The notes beneath the pieces are model-generated. The model searched no databases and was not told the DNA's origin. It saw only the letters and a list, made by a program, of their open reading frames with translations. Position numbers and translations under genes: made by a program. Shown here piece after piece: positions 46,046 through 55,741 of a DNA stretch of 64,000 bases (positions within the stretch are counted from its first letter, which is position 1; every line of letters starts with the position of its first letter). The stretch covers positions 62,001 to 126,000 of the forward strand of contig JAQYVV010000005.1 of NCBI GenBank assembly GCA_030145275.1, read 5' to 3'. Origin of the DNA: Desulfurivibrionaceae bacterium. GTDB lineage: Bacteria; Desulfobacterota; Desulfobulbia; Desulfobulbales; VMSU01.

Positions 46046-49000
46046 TCAACTATTTTTTTGCATACACCAGGTATATGCATTCTGGAACATTTTAAGCCAC
46101 GGTGATGCTTCGATGTTGTCTGAGATATCTGCTGGGATATGGTGAGCCTGCCACTTAAGAAAGGTCCTTTCCGGATGTGGCATGAGAGCGAGATGTCTTC
46201 CGTCTTGCGAACAAAGACCTGTCAATCCATCGGGGGATCCGTTTGGATTAAATGGGTATTGTTCGGTTTGATTGCCGTTATCATCAACAAAAGCCAGCGG
46301 GGTCATTCCTTCTGCACGAATTTTCTTTTCAATATCAGCATCAGGGAAGGATAATTTACCTTCACCATGACAGACATGGATTCCGAAAGTTAGATTTTCC
46401 ATGCCGCTCAGCATAATTGCCTTACTTGGCAATACCTTCACCGTTGACCAGCGGGATTCGAAACGACCTGAGGTGTTACGGACAAAGCGAGGTTGCTTTT
46501 CTGCAACAATACCTTGCCATGGAACCCAGCCTAACAGGCCAAATAACTGGCAGCCATTGCAGACTCCTAGGGAAAAAGTATCTTCCCGGTTATAAAATTC
46601 ATCAAACTGGGCCTTGATTTTTTCATTAAATTGAATAGTTGCTGCCCACCCTTTGGCGCTTTCAGGCACATCTGCATAGGAGAATCCGCCGACAGCGGCA
46701 AGGCCCTGAAATTGGGAAAGATCAATTTCTCCATTTAATAGATCGGTCATGGTGATATCCCATGGCTCAAAGCCTGCGGCATAAAAGGCAGAGGTCATTT
46801 CCCGGTCGGAGTTACTCCCTTCATCCCGTAAAATTGCTACCTTTGGTTTTTGGGGTTTTTGGAGAATATCGCTTGCTGTTGGGGTGGGAGAGAAGGGCAC
46901 TAAATAGGTAGGCCCTGATCTGTCAAAGATATTTTCTTTTTCCTGCTCGGCACAGGCTGGATTTGCTTGAAGTTTCTCAATTTGATAACTGGTTTCCTCC
47001 CAGCACTGCCTGAGCACAAGCATATCTTCGTTAAGAACCGTCTCCCCGTTGTGTTTGATTGTTATGGTTTTTTTCGGGGAAGTCTCGCCAATAATATTAT
47101 ATGAAATATTATTGGCTTCTAACATAGATTCAACAGCAGAAATATTTTCTAAGGCACACTCCACAACAAGCCCAAGTTCCTCAGAGAACAATGTGTTTAA
47201 GGCGGGGTCAGGGCCTTTAAGGTCAAGAGTTAAACCGCAGTTTCCAGAGAAAGCCATTTCGAGAACGGTGGTGATAAGACCGCCATCACTTCTATCATGA
47301 CCGGCAAGGATTAAATTTTTACCTATCATTTCTTGAACGGCATCAAAGGCATCTTTCAGAATTTTAGAATCTTCGAGATCAGCAGATTGATTGCCTATTT
47401 GTTTGTATACTTGGGCCAGGGCTGAACCGCCTAATCTATTTTTTCCGCCGGATAAATCAAGAAGCAGTAGCTTTGATGCACCCGGAGATTTCAGATCAGG
47501 GGTTACCACCTGCGTAATGTCATCCATTGCGGCATAAACGGAGATCACCAGCTCCCGTGGTGACTTAACCGTTTCACCTCCAACCCTTGTTGCCATGGAA
47601 AGAGAGTCTTTGCCACCATCAACTGCAACTCCAAGCTCAATCATAGTGGTTCGCATGGCATCTGCGGCATCATAAATTGCGGCACCTTCACCTTCAAGTT
47701 TGGGGGCCCACATCCAGTTTGCTGAGCATTTAACTTTTGCAAGGCCATTAATCTTGGCCCAGACAAGGTTTGTCAGGGCTTCACCAACTGACATTCGTGC
47801 TCCGGCCTTGGGGTTGACCAACATCTTAATTGGTTGTTCTCCGATGGCGGTTGCGGCACCGGTGATGCCAAAATGACTTTGGGCCACAACAGCAACGTTA
47901 GAGATAGGCAACTGCAGAGGACCACAACATTGCTGTCTGGCGATCAAACCGGTAACACACCTGTCCACCTTGTTGGTTAAAAATCTTTTTGAGCCGACAG
48001 AAACTAGCTTGAGAACATTAAAAAGAGCATCTTTAACTGAAAGGGTATCTGAAAATTGCAACTCTGGAAGATTCGGATTAATTCTCGTATCCTCAAAGGT
48101 TTTTAGGGGAATATTGCCCAAAACCTCGCTTAGATCCAGATCAACAGGGGTGCTGTCGTCTTTTTCATCATAGACCACAAAGCGCATATCTCCGGTTACC
48201 TCCCCAAGTACCTCGCAATTTACCTTTTCTCGTTTGCAGATAGTTTCGAATTTTTCAATATTGTCTTGGCTAATGAGAAAGCCATTTCTCTCTTGATATT
48301 CGGCAACATATATCTCTAAAACTGACATGGTAGGGTCGCCCACCTTCATTTTACGAATGCCGATGGAACCACCTGTTTTTTCAACAAGTTCCTTGAGAAC
48401 ATTGGCAGGGCCGCCTGCACCCTGATCATGGATAACATCAATGAGGGTTTTGTCGCCCATTTCATTGCAGGCCCTGATGACTCTGTTCATTTTCTGTTCC
48501 ATCTCAGCGTCACCGCGCTGCACGGCATTAAAATCAAGGTCTGCGACATTATCACCCTGCAGCATGCTTGAGGCTGCGCCACCGCCAAAGCCGACGCGAT
48601 AGGCAGGCCCACCGACTTGCACAATGCACATCCCTTTTTGGGCTTCATCTTTTTCAATGTGGCGGTGATCGATTTGTCCGACTCCACCGGTAAACATAAT
48701 GGGCTTTAAAAAGCCCCAGCGTTCACCGCTGGCAAGTCGGAGATCAAAAGAGCGAGTAAAGCCCTGGATGAGTCCTTCTCCGAATTTATTACCGTAATCC
48801 GAGGCACCGCTACTTGCGTCAATCTCTATTTGCAGGGCTGAAGCCAAATTGGCAGGGCATTCGTAAGCCTCCTCCCAGGGCATCTCGTATCCTGGGATAT
48901 GCAGGTTTGCGACACAGTATCCTGTTGTTCCTGCGATCACAAAACCGCCTTTGCCAGTGCCCTGAACGTCACGAATACGTCCACCTGTTCCGGTTTCAGC

Positions 49001-49861
49001 TCCAGGGAAAGGCGCTACCCCCGTGGGAAAATTATGAGTTTCTGCAGTGAAAATTATATGATAGGTGGATCGGGTCGTAGAAAATGGAGAAGTCTTCCCA
49101 GGTGTTTGTGGGATTATGGTTTCAATATCGTGCCCTAAAATACCGGAAGAATTATCTTTAAAGGCAATGATAGAGTTATCTGGGTTGGCCTCCAAGGTTT
49201 TAACGACAATATCAAAGAGGGTTTCAGGCATTTCCTGGCCATCGATAATTTGTTTTCCCTTAAAAAATCCGTGTCGGGAATGTTCTGAATTGGCGTTGTT
49301 GAGGTCCATTATTTCAACAATGGTGGGGTTCCGACCATTTTTAGTGACGAAGTAGTCATGATAAAAATTGCGATCCCATTCATCCATGGAAATACCAGGT
49401 ATATCACTTAATGCATCCGGCCCCTTTTCTTTTAGTGGGACTTCATAAACCTCTTCGGGCTCTATACCTGTATCGAAGGTTGTTAATGGTTGGGTGTAGA
49501 CACACTCCGTCATGCGGTCATGATTGGCGGCAGCAAAGTCATCAAGATCTATTCCTGCCTCAACATTGTATCGCCTGGACCTTTCTACTCTGGTGACTTG
49601 ACTAAGCCCGATTGAGCGGCAAATGGAAACCATGTTTGATGACCATGCTGTGGCAAAATTAAGACGAGGGCCTAGTTCGACAACCCTGCTACCTGTAAAA
49701 ACAGGAGAAGTTTGGACAGTTGATTGGATAAAACCGTCGGCAAGAAGGAGCTGCATTTGAGTTATATCTTCTTGGGATAAAGGCAGTGACGATTCAATAT
49801 TGAAACAATACGCCATGGTATCGTTCATCTGTCTGTAAAGTTGTGTAACTGTAGGTCTCAT
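46046..49861 (-). CDS. purL: Phosphoribosylformylglycinamidine synthase (large single-chain form)
   Basis: 1271 residues joining the synthetase body with a C-terminal glutaminase, as in gamma-proteobacterial PurL. 'ETHNFPTGVAPFPGAETGTGGRIRD' is the N-terminal signature; the glutaminase nucleophile is in 'LGVCNGCQ' with the downstream His in 'LMPHPERT'. AAGGAAG precedes the ATG. Its leader on the minus strand carries the extended R1 element at 49883-50034, only 22 bases upstream of the start codon. Confidence 0.97.
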   Translation of the reverse strand: MRPTVTQLYRQMNDTMAYCFNIESSLPLSQEDITQMQLLLADGFIQSTVQTSPVFTGSRVVELGPRLNFATAWSSNMVSICRSIGLSQVTRVERSRRYNVEAGIDLDDFAAANHDRMTECVYTQPLTTFDTGIEPEEVYEVPLKEKGPDALSDIPGISMDEWDRNFYHDYFVTKNGRNPTIVEIMDLNNANSEHSRHGFFKGKQIIDGQEMPETLFDIVVKTLEANPDNSIIAFKDNSSGILGHDIETIIPQTPGKTSPFSTTRSTYHIIFTAETHNFPTGVAPFPGAETGTGGRIRDVQGTGKGGFVIAGTTGYCVANLHIPGYEMPWEEAYECPANLASALQIEIDASSGASDYGNKFGEGLIQGFTRSFDLRLASGERWGFLKPIMFTGGVGQIDHRHIEKDEAQKGMCIVQVGGPAYRVGFGGGAASSMLQGDNVADLDFNAVQRGDAEMEQKMNRVIRACNEMGDKTLIDVIHDQGAGGPANVLKELVEKTGGSIGIRKMKVGDPTMSVLEIYVAEYQERNGFLISQDNIEKFETICKREKVNCEVLGEVTGDMRFVVYDEKDDSTPVDLDLSEVLGNIPLKTFEDTRINPNLPELQFSDTLSVKDALFNVLKLVSVGSKRFLTNKVDRCVTGLIARQQCCGPLQLPISNVAVVAQSHFGITGAATAIGEQPIKMLVNPKAGARMSVGEALTNLVWAKINGLAKVKCSANWMWAPKLEGEGAAIYDAADAMRTTMIELGVAVDGGKDSLSMATRVGGETVKSPRELVISVYAAMDDITQVVTPDLKSPGASKLLLLDLSGGKNRLGGSALAQVYKQIGNQSADLEDSKILKDAFDAVQEMIGKNLILAGHDRSDGGLITTVLEMAFSGNCGLTLDLKGPDPALNTLFSEELGLVVECALENISAVESMLEANNISYNIIGETSPKKTITIKHNGETVLNEDMLVLRQCWEETSYQIEKLQANPACAEQEKENIFDRSGPTYLVPFSPTPTASDILQKPQKPKVAILRDEGSNSDREMTSAFYAAGFEPWDITMTDLLNGEIDLSQFQGLAAVGGFSYADVPESAKGWAATIQFNEKIKAQFDEFYNREDTFSLGVCNGCQLFGLLGWVPWQGIVAEKQPRFVRNTSGRFESRWSTVKVLPSKAIMLSGMENLTFGIHVCHGEGKLSFPDADIEKKIRAEGMTPLAFVDDNGNQTEQYPFNPNGSPDGLTGLCSQDGRHLALMPHPERTFLKWQAHHIPADISDNIEASPWLKMFQNAYTWCMQKNS

Positions 49862-49882
49862 TAGACTTCCTTGGGTTTAGAT

Positions 49883-50034
49883 GTAAATATTTGGCAACAC
49901 TCCAGCTGCGTTCGATCAGGCTGACTCACGTAGAACTACTACGCTTCGCCAACCTGATCGAACACATCTGAAGCGTTGTCAAACATTTACATTTTGTTGG
50001 TAATTGTTTTTTCCAGTGTTAGTCGAATATTTAT
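49883..50034 (-). repeat. R1 element, copy b, with extension (purL leader)
   Basis: The 108-bp core (49883-49990) plus a 44-bp extension ending AGTCGAATATTTAT. Read on the minus strand, the extension supplies a second copy of the left arm (ATAAATATTCGACTAACACT). This is the sense orientation for purL mRNA. Confidence 0.85.
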
Positions 50035-50103
50035 CTTTAGATTAGGAGGAATTATAAGTAATTGTTTAGCTGCACAATCGGAGGGACTCCAATCTCTATT
50101 TTG

Positions 50104-50209
50104 AAGTAACATAAAAAACAATGTCGAACCAGGAATTATGAAGCGCAGAAGTAGTTAAAAAACTCCAACATTTAATATTCTTGGTTCGACATTTGACTAA
50201 GTGTTACTT
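50104..50209. repeat. R6 interrupted palindrome (106 bp)
   Basis: AAGTAACATAAAAAACAATGTCGAACCAGGAAT and the inverted ATTCTTGGTTCGACATTTGACTAAGTGTTACTT. Similar in size to R1 but unrelated in sequence. Single copy in the window. It fills the purL to zinc-ribbon gap together with R1b. Confidence 0.65.
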
Positions 50210-50325
50210 AGAAGCAACACCAGCGGGGATTTGTATGCCGAACTCCAGGTTTTGAAGTCGGCCAAATTGCTTAGGGCCTGTAAGGAAATATTTAATAATG
50301 TAGATAACTGTTGTTTTTGAGAAAT

Positions 50326-50976
50326 TTATTTGCCGCAATGTTTGCAGGTTTTAGCTTGGGCCTTGATAATCTCAAAACAAAACTGACATTCTCTCCTGAA
50401 TAATTTTTTTAGTATCCTTGAGATGACAAGGTCGGCGTTTTGCCCTATTTCTTTATGCCTGAAAGTATGGTTGCGAATAGGATCAATACAGGCCAGATCA
50501 CAAAGTTCTTCAAGTTTATTACATGCTTCTCTTCGGTCTGGTAGAAGAGCTTCTTCGTCGGTGATTAGGTAGAGAACCGGTTCCAGATTTTTTTCCGCAA
50601 CACAGGTTTGTAATTGTTTGACGCACTCTTTCTCTTTTATGTATCTTTCACTTCTACCTTTCTCTGCATCTATATCTATAATATTGCCGGTAAAAGCGAT
50701 TTTGCTCCCCACCATCATGGGGGCACCATTTTTGTCTCCTGGGAGTTTCATGTATCTGTATGAGGCAGATTTGCCGTATTGTTCCTCAATATGTGCCCAT
50801 CCCTTCACGTATAAAGAACAGTCATCGTTTAAACAAATAAAGAAAACGTCGGTTCCCCATCCTAAGCCGTCACCTACATGCATTGGTGGTGTGGCGCAAC
50901 AGGATAGGGGCTGGTCGCAATGGGGACATATATGTTTCTCTTCTGCATATCTGAGACATGCGTCACTTATGGTCAT
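50326..50976 (-). CDS. Zinc-ribbon protein of unknown function
   Basis: The start is ATG 50976, which follows a perfect GGAGG at 6 bases; the track's longer frame to 51219 only reads back through an R1 repeat. 216 residues. An N-terminal Cys cluster ('ICPHCDQPLSCC...CLNDDCSLY') and a C-terminal zinc ribbon ('CQFCFEIIKAQAKTCKHCGK'), the latter a common ending in HEAT-like or membrane-associated proteins. No catalytic motif is recognised. Confidence 0.7.
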   Translation of the reverse strand: MTISDACLRYAEEKHICPHCDQPLSCCATPPMHVGDGLGWGTDVFFICLNDDCSLYVKGWAHIEEQYGKSASYRYMKLPGDKNGAPMMVGSKIAFTGNIIDIDAEKGRSERYIKEKECVKQLQTCVAEKNLEPVLYLITDEEALLPDRREACNKLEELCDLACIDPIRNHTFRHKEIGQNADLVISRILKKLFRRECQFCFEIIKAQAKTCKHCGK

Positions 50977-51077
50977 TATTTTCCTCCGGGGGTTTATAAA
51001 TTTTGGCGAAAAAGTAATGCATAAGTAGGTGATGGTCAATGGGTAGATGGATATTTCATCATTTTGGAAAAAACTTC

Positions 51078-51227
51078 GTAAATATTTGACTAATACCGGT
51101 AAACAACAACCAATAAAATGTAAATGTTTGACAACACTCCAGATATGTTCGATCAGGTTGGCGAAGCGTAGTAGTTCTACGTGAGTCAGCCTGATCGAGC
51201 ATATCTGGAGTGTTGCCAAATATTTAC
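51078..51227 (+). repeat. R1 element, copy c, with extension (AMP nucleosidase leader)
   Basis: The extension GTAAATATTTGACTAA... (51078-51119) is followed by the 108-bp core (51120-51227). The core arms here read GATATG/CATATC where other copies read GATGTG/CACAGC and GATTTG/CGAATC, a covarying position. The orientation is sense for the gene at 51366. Confidence 0.87.
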
Positions 51228-51365
51228 AAAACTTCTATCTTGACCGCAAACTTATCCTTCACTATATATGACAGTGGAAATGAAAAGAAGCAGGGGATAT
51301 TTATATCATTTGTTCCTTGTCACTCCGCCTTTTGCCACTTTGTTACTTAAAAAAGGATACAACTT

Positions 51366-52196
51366 ATGAGCTCAACACTAAGGCCAGACAGTTATGCCAG
51401 ACAGACCTTAGAGAGATATACAGGGTCCTCAGTTGATGATTTTGGATCCTATATCCTCCTTTCAAATTTCCAGCGTTATATCGATGACTATTCTAAACTT
51501 ACCAACAATCCAATTGCCTCAGGACATTGGAGCGTTGTCCATGATAAAGAGAGGGATATTTCTATTATCAATCATGGAGTTGGTTCACCTTCGGCAGGAA
51601 TTGTCATGCATTGTCTTTCTTATCTGGACAAACTTGATTGTGTTCTTATGCTCGGTATGTGCGGCGGTATTGATGATGATATTGAAATTGGTGATATTCT
51701 GATTCCAACCGCTAGTGTAAGAGATGAGGGTACCAGTGAGCATTATTTACCTAAGGATGTGCCTGCACTGCCTGATTTTAAAATTAATCAGGTGTGTGAG
51801 CAGATGATTTTTAAAAAAATGAATAAGAAACCCAGGTCTGGGATTATGATGACCACAGATTACAGGATGTGGGAGTTTGATGAGGGCTTTATCGACTATA
51901 TCCATAAACATCGTATTCTTGCCATCGACATGGAAATAGCGACCCTGTTTTCCGTCGGATATGCTCTTAATGTGCCTACCGGCGCCGTTATGCTTGTTTC
52001 CGATCTGCCCCTTAGAAAAGGCGGCATTAAAAGTAAGGAAAGTGCCAATGATATTTTTTGTCAATTTACTGAGGCCCATCTCCAGATAGGAATAGATGTT
52101 ATGAACCATGTTAGAGAAAATCCTGGCTCTATTCTTGATAAAAATGAAAAAAATGAATTCAAAAACTGTCAGCGCCTTCCAACAGAAGGTATATGA
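51366..52196 (+). CDS. AMP nucleosidase-type nucleoside phosphorylase-fold protein
   Basis: 276 residues of the PNP/UDP phosphorylase fold: 'IINHGVGSPSAGIVMHCL', 'VLMLGMCGGIDDDIEIGDILIPTASVRDEGTS' and 'IDMEIATLFSVGYALNVPTGAVMLVSD'. The pattern matches the short AMP nucleosidases (AMP to adenine and ribose 5-phosphate) that lack the N-terminal domain of E. coli Amn. Another nucleotide substrate remains possible. Confidence 0.8.
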   Translation: MSSTLRPDSYARQTLERYTGSSVDDFGSYILLSNFQRYIDDYSKLTNNPIASGHWSVVHDKERDISIINHGVGSPSAGIVMHCLSYLDKLDCVLMLGMCGGIDDDIEIGDILIPTASVRDEGTSEHYLPKDVPALPDFKINQVCEQMIFKKMNKKPRSGIMMTTDYRMWEFDEGFIDYIHKHRILAIDMEIATLFSVGYALNVPTGAVMLVSDLPLRKGGIKSKESANDIFCQFTEAHLQIGIDVMNHVRENPGSILDKNEKNEFKNCQRLPTEGI

Positions 52197-52479
52197 CGCC
52201 CTAATAAAGGTTCCTTCTGGAAGGGTTACAACCTATAAATTACTGGCCGAGTGCCTTGGTTGTCCCAGTGCTCAAGCTGTCGGTCAGGCGCTGCGCAAAA
52301 ATCCTTTTGCTCCACATATCCCATGTCATCGAGTTATCAGGAGTGATTTGTCCATAGGAGGGTTTTTCGGGGAAGAAACAGGGCCGGAAATAAAGCATAA
52401 AATACAACTTCTACAAAATGAGGGAGTCCAATTTTTGTCGGGTAAATTAATCCATAAGGATTTGCTCTTTGCTCCGTGA
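52144..52479 (+). CDS. O6-alkylguanine-DNA methyltransferase-type protein
   Basis: Single catalytic domain, about 110 residues. The acceptor motif 'PCHRVI' has the Cys intact, so it is a transferase rather than an ATL protein (which has Trp there). 'GRVTTYKLLAECLG' and 'VGQALRKNPFAPHIPCH' contain the DNA-binding and Asn hinge residues. The start is uncertain: ATG 52144 or 52153. The track's start at 52108 adds an unrelated tail. It overlaps the end of the AMP nucleosidase gene in another frame. No N-terminal ribonuclease-like domain as in Ogt. Confidence 0.85.
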   Translation: MKKMNSKTVSAFQQKVYDALIKVPSGRVTTYKLLAECLGCPSAQAVGQALRKNPFAPHIPCHRVIRSDLSIGGFFGEETGPEIKHKIQLLQNEGVQFLSGKLIHKDLLFAP

Positions 52480-52493
52480 AAAAATAAGAAGAT

Positions 52494-53534
52494 ATGGAAA
52501 ATTGGCAGGAGATCTTAAGCAAAAGCATAATTAGTCCCGGCGATCTTCCTGAAGAATTTCGGGGGGATATACCTACTCTTGAAAAAGTCGTAGCTCGCTA
52601 TCCCATGCGGATTAATCCGTATTATCTTGATTTGATACAAAAAGTTGGCACACCCCTTAGTCGGCAGGCCGTGCCTGATGCACAGGAGCTTTCTGATAAT
52701 GTCTGCCTGGAAGATCCCCTTGATGAAGAAAATTTAAGTCCGGTCCCGAACCTCATTCATAAATACCCAGACAGGGTTCTATTCTTGGTCCACTCCCAAT
52801 GTGCCATGTATTGCCGCTTTTGTACGAGAAAAAGAAAAGTGGGCTTAGATACAATGAAGATTTCAGAAAGGACAATAAAATTAGGTTTGCAATATCTGCA
52901 AAACAACAAATCCGTTCGAGATGTTTTGATCTCCGGCGGCGATCCCTTGCTGCTTTCAAATGAAAAGCTTGAATGGATACTAAGTTCTTTGAGGAAAATA
53001 AAACATATTGAAATCATACGAATAGGTAGTAGAGTTCCCTGCGTTTTGCCTATGCGCATTACCAAAAAACTTGTTTCGATTCTGCAAAAATATCACCCCC
53101 TTTATATTAACACCCACTTTAATCATCCTGGTGAAATTACCAAAGAATCGTCAACTGCCTGCGGTCTTTTAGCTGATGCAGGTATTCCCCTTGGGTGCCA
53201 GACTGTTCTTCTGAAAGGGGTTAATGATAACCAGGAAACAATCAAAGAATTGATGCGGTCTCTTTTACGCATACGGGTTAAACCATATTATCTTTTTCAG
53301 GGGGATATGACCAAAGGGACTGATCACTTTAGAACTAAAATTGAGACGGGACTGGGGATCATGAGAAATCTTATAGGACATACCTCGGGTATGGCAGTGC
53401 CAATATTCGCTGTTGATGCGCCCAAAGGGGGTGGGAAGATCCCTCTTGTTCCTCAGTATGTCCAAAAACTTGATAAAAATCTCGTATTCAATAATTATTG
53501 TGGTAAAACTTACACATATGTAGACGGCTACTAA
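52494..53534 (+). CDS. KamA-family radical SAM aminomutase
   Basis: 346 residues. The cluster motif 'CAMYCRFCTRKRK' is diagnostic; 'ISGGDPLL', 'IRIGSRVPCVLPMRIT', 'NTHFNHPGEIT' and 'YYLFQGDMTKGTDHFRT' follow. The length is closer to EpmB (EF-P lysine aminomutase) than to catabolic lysine 2,3-aminomutase (about 415). EpmA and EF-P are not in the window, so the substrate is open. Confidence 0.87.
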   Translation: MENWQEILSKSIISPGDLPEEFRGDIPTLEKVVARYPMRINPYYLDLIQKVGTPLSRQAVPDAQELSDNVCLEDPLDEENLSPVPNLIHKYPDRVLFLVHSQCAMYCRFCTRKRKVGLDTMKISERTIKLGLQYLQNNKSVRDVLISGGDPLLLSNEKLEWILSSLRKIKHIEIIRIGSRVPCVLPMRITKKLVSILQKYHPLYINTHFNHPGEITKESSTACGLLADAGIPLGCQTVLLKGVNDNQETIKELMRSLLRIRVKPYYLFQGDMTKGTDHFRTKIETGLGIMRNLIGHTSGMAVPIFAVDAPKGGGKIPLVPQYVQKLDKNLVFNNYCGKTYTYVDGY

Positions 53535-53580
53535 TACGTAATTGTTTAGGAGCGCCACAAAAATCAATTGATTGCCGGTT

Positions 53581-53700
53581 CTAGGAGGCTGTCTGATAAT
53601 AGAAGCCGTAGCTAAAAGTCGGAAAAATGGGCCAATTTCTGCGGCTTTGATGTCTGCGCTTATCTGTAGTAGGGTAGCTATTCTCGGACAGCCTCCTAGG
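53581..53700. repeat. R3 palindromic element
   Basis: The outer arms CTAGGAGGCTGTCTGATAATAG and CTATTCTCGGACAGCCTCCTAG enclose an inner AAGCCG...CGGCTT stem and a partial mini-insert. A right-end fragment of the same family lies at about 32127. Confidence 0.75.
53652..53665 (-). repeat. Mini-insert D, partial, inside R3
   Basis: The minus strand reads AGATAAGCGCAGAC, the first 14 bases of mini-insert A; the terminal TCCG is missing. No empty R3 copy is available for comparison. Confidence 0.5.
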
Positions 53701-53718
53701 ACTTATTAAGGGAAAAGC

Positions 53719-54123
53719 ATGGAAAAAGCTGAACAGCTATCTAATGAGATAAATACTAAAGAGGGACATGTTTTAATAGCTTGGCCGGCATTGCTAAATG
53801 CTTGTCTCAATAAAAAGGAACTTGTCATTAAACTTCTTGATTTGTTTACCAAGCAAACACCGGGATGGTTAGAGGAACTCAATGAATCTGTTCGTGAAGG
53901 AGATACTCAAAGATTAAGGATGGTGTGCCACACTGTTATAGGAGCATCATCTGCTATCCAAGCTAATGCCTGCGCTGATAATCTGAAAAAATTAAATGCA
54001 ACCGCCAAAGAGGACCCAATTGATCCTGCACGTTTACAAGAGGAACTTGACGAAAGTGTTGTAATGCTAAAAAAAACAAATGATGCAATTGCTGAAATAG
54101 TTATTGCATGTTCAGATTCTTGA
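53719..54123 (+). CDS. HPt-domain phosphotransfer protein
   Basis: 134 residues, a single helical Hpt domain. 'MVCHTVIGASSAIQANACADNLKKL' carries the phospho-accepting His and the small residues that follow it. No kinase or receiver is adjacent; it lies 24 bases before comM. It could relay phosphate for a hybrid kinase elsewhere. Confidence 0.8.
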   Translation: MEKAEQLSNEINTKEGHVLIAWPALLNACLNKKELVIKLLDLFTKQTPGWLEELNESVREGDTQRLRMVCHTVIGASSAIQANACADNLKKLNATAKEDPIDPARLQEELDESVVMLKKTNDAIAEIVIACSDS

Positions 54124-54147
54124 TTTTGTGACTGGTTAAGCAACAGT

Positions 54148-55674
54148 ATGATTTCTAAAGTACTTTCTGGTGCAGTTGAAGGCGTTGAAGGCCTTATTGT
54201 CGAGGTTGAGGTCGATATAGCTAAAGGGTTGCCTGCTTTTTCCATGGTTGGTCTGCCTGAAGTTGCTGTGCGGGAAAGTAAAGACAGGGTGAAAGCTGCC
54301 ATTAAAAATAGCGGCTATACCTTCCCTAATAGAAGAATAACCGTAAATCTTGCGCCTGCAGATCTTCGTAAGGCAGGAACTGGTTTTGATCTGCCCATTG
54401 CCATTGGACTTTTGGCGGCCTCAGATATTTGTAAGAGCGACACGCTCCTTAAATACCTGATCATTGGAGAACTTTCTCTGGACGGCTCAGTTAAGCCTGT
54501 TACAGGAATATTGCCTATTGTGCTTTTTGCACTGGAAAAAGGTCTTGCCGGAGTTATTCTTCCCGCAGCAAACGTACAAGAAGGCAGTGTCGTAGATAAT
54601 CTGGATATAATAGGTGTAAACAACCTCTATCAGGTGGTTGAGTTTTTAGCAGGAAAAACCTCAATTCAGCCGGCAGAGTGCAGGGTAGGTGAATCACTGT
54701 CAGCCTCAGATATAATTGGTGATGACTTTTCTGAGGTAAAGGGGCAGGAACATGTTAAGAGGGCCCTGGAAATAGCCGCTGCTGGTGGGCATAATGTCTT
54801 GCTGGAAGGTGCGCCGGGAGCTGGGAAAACAATGCTTGCCCGAAGGGTCCCTACAATTTTACCAGATCTTACCTTTGCAGAGGCCCTTGAAGTTACAAAA
54901 ATTTATAGTGTATCCGGGAAACTCAGTGATAATGGTCATGGATTAGTGACAAGCAGACCGTTTAGGGCGCCCCACCATACCATTTCCGATGCTGGATTAA
55001 TAGGGGGCGGACAGTATCCTAAACCTGGGGAAGTCTCATTGTCCCATAATGGAGTTTTGTTTCTAGATGAATTGACAGAGTTTCGTAGACATGTGCTGGA
55101 GGGACTTAGACAGCCTTTAGAAGATGGTGAGGTTACCATTTCAAGGGCGGTATCTTCCATGCGTTTCCCGGCTCGGTTCATGTTGATCGCGGCGATGAAC
55201 CCTTGTCCATGTGGATATTACGGTGATTCTTTTCACGAATGCACTTGCTCCGCAGTGCAAATTCAACGTTATAAAAACAAAATCTCAGGACCGCTGCTTG
55301 ATAGGTTTGATATATATGTTCCCGTGGCATCTGTACCTTTTAGAGATCTTTCCCAAAAAAGTGATGCCGAGGCCTCAGTTCATATACAGGATCGAGTTTC
55401 TCGTTCTCGAAAAATCCAAACTGAGCGTTTCAGCCGCAGTAAGAAAATTTTTTGTAATAATCAGATGAGTTCAAGGCATATTCAGAAATATTGTGAACTT
55501 GACTCTGCTTCAAACGGTTTACTTGAAAATGCAGTTCACTCCCTCGGTTTATCAGCAAGAGCCTTTAATAGGATAAAAAAAATAGCCAGAACCATAGCCG
55601 ATATGGCAAATAGTAAAGAGATACAAGCAGAGCATGTCGCCGAAGCAGTACAATATAGAAGGCGAAAAGCATAG
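54148..55674 (+). CDS. comM: ComM/YifB Mg-chelatase-like AAA+ ATPase
   Basis: 508 residues. An N-terminal Lon-like domain ('GLPAFSMVGLPEVAVRESKDRVKAAI'), Walker A 'LEGAPGAGKTML', Walker B 'VLFLDELTEF', 'MNPCPCGYYGD' and the C-terminal Mg-chelatase domain are present. Family members act as branch-migration helicases in natural transformation. The gene looks intact. Confidence 0.93.
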   Translation: MISKVLSGAVEGVEGLIVEVEVDIAKGLPAFSMVGLPEVAVRESKDRVKAAIKNSGYTFPNRRITVNLAPADLRKAGTGFDLPIAIGLLAASDICKSDTLLKYLIIGELSLDGSVKPVTGILPIVLFALEKGLAGVILPAANVQEGSVVDNLDIIGVNNLYQVVEFLAGKTSIQPAECRVGESLSASDIIGDDFSEVKGQEHVKRALEIAAAGGHNVLLEGAPGAGKTMLARRVPTILPDLTFAEALEVTKIYSVSGKLSDNGHGLVTSRPFRAPHHTISDAGLIGGGQYPKPGEVSLSHNGVLFLDELTEFRRHVLEGLRQPLEDGEVTISRAVSSMRFPARFMLIAAMNPCPCGYYGDSFHECTCSAVQIQRYKNKISGPLLDRFDIYVPVASVPFRDLSQKSDAEASVHIQDRVSRSRKIQTERFSRSKKIFCNNQMSSRHIQKYCELDSASNGLLENAVHSLGLSARAFNRIKKIARTIADMANSKEIQAEHVAEAVQYRRRKA

Positions 55675-55741
55675 CCTTCGGATTGACTGGGAAATTTGAA
55701 ACTTAGAAAGTCAATGCCGTTGACTTGAAATTAGAAATTGT

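Noticed and set aside
50977-51219. N-terminal extension of the zinc-ribbon gene
   Set aside because: The extension is translated from an R1 repeat, whereas ATG 50976 has a perfect GGAGG.
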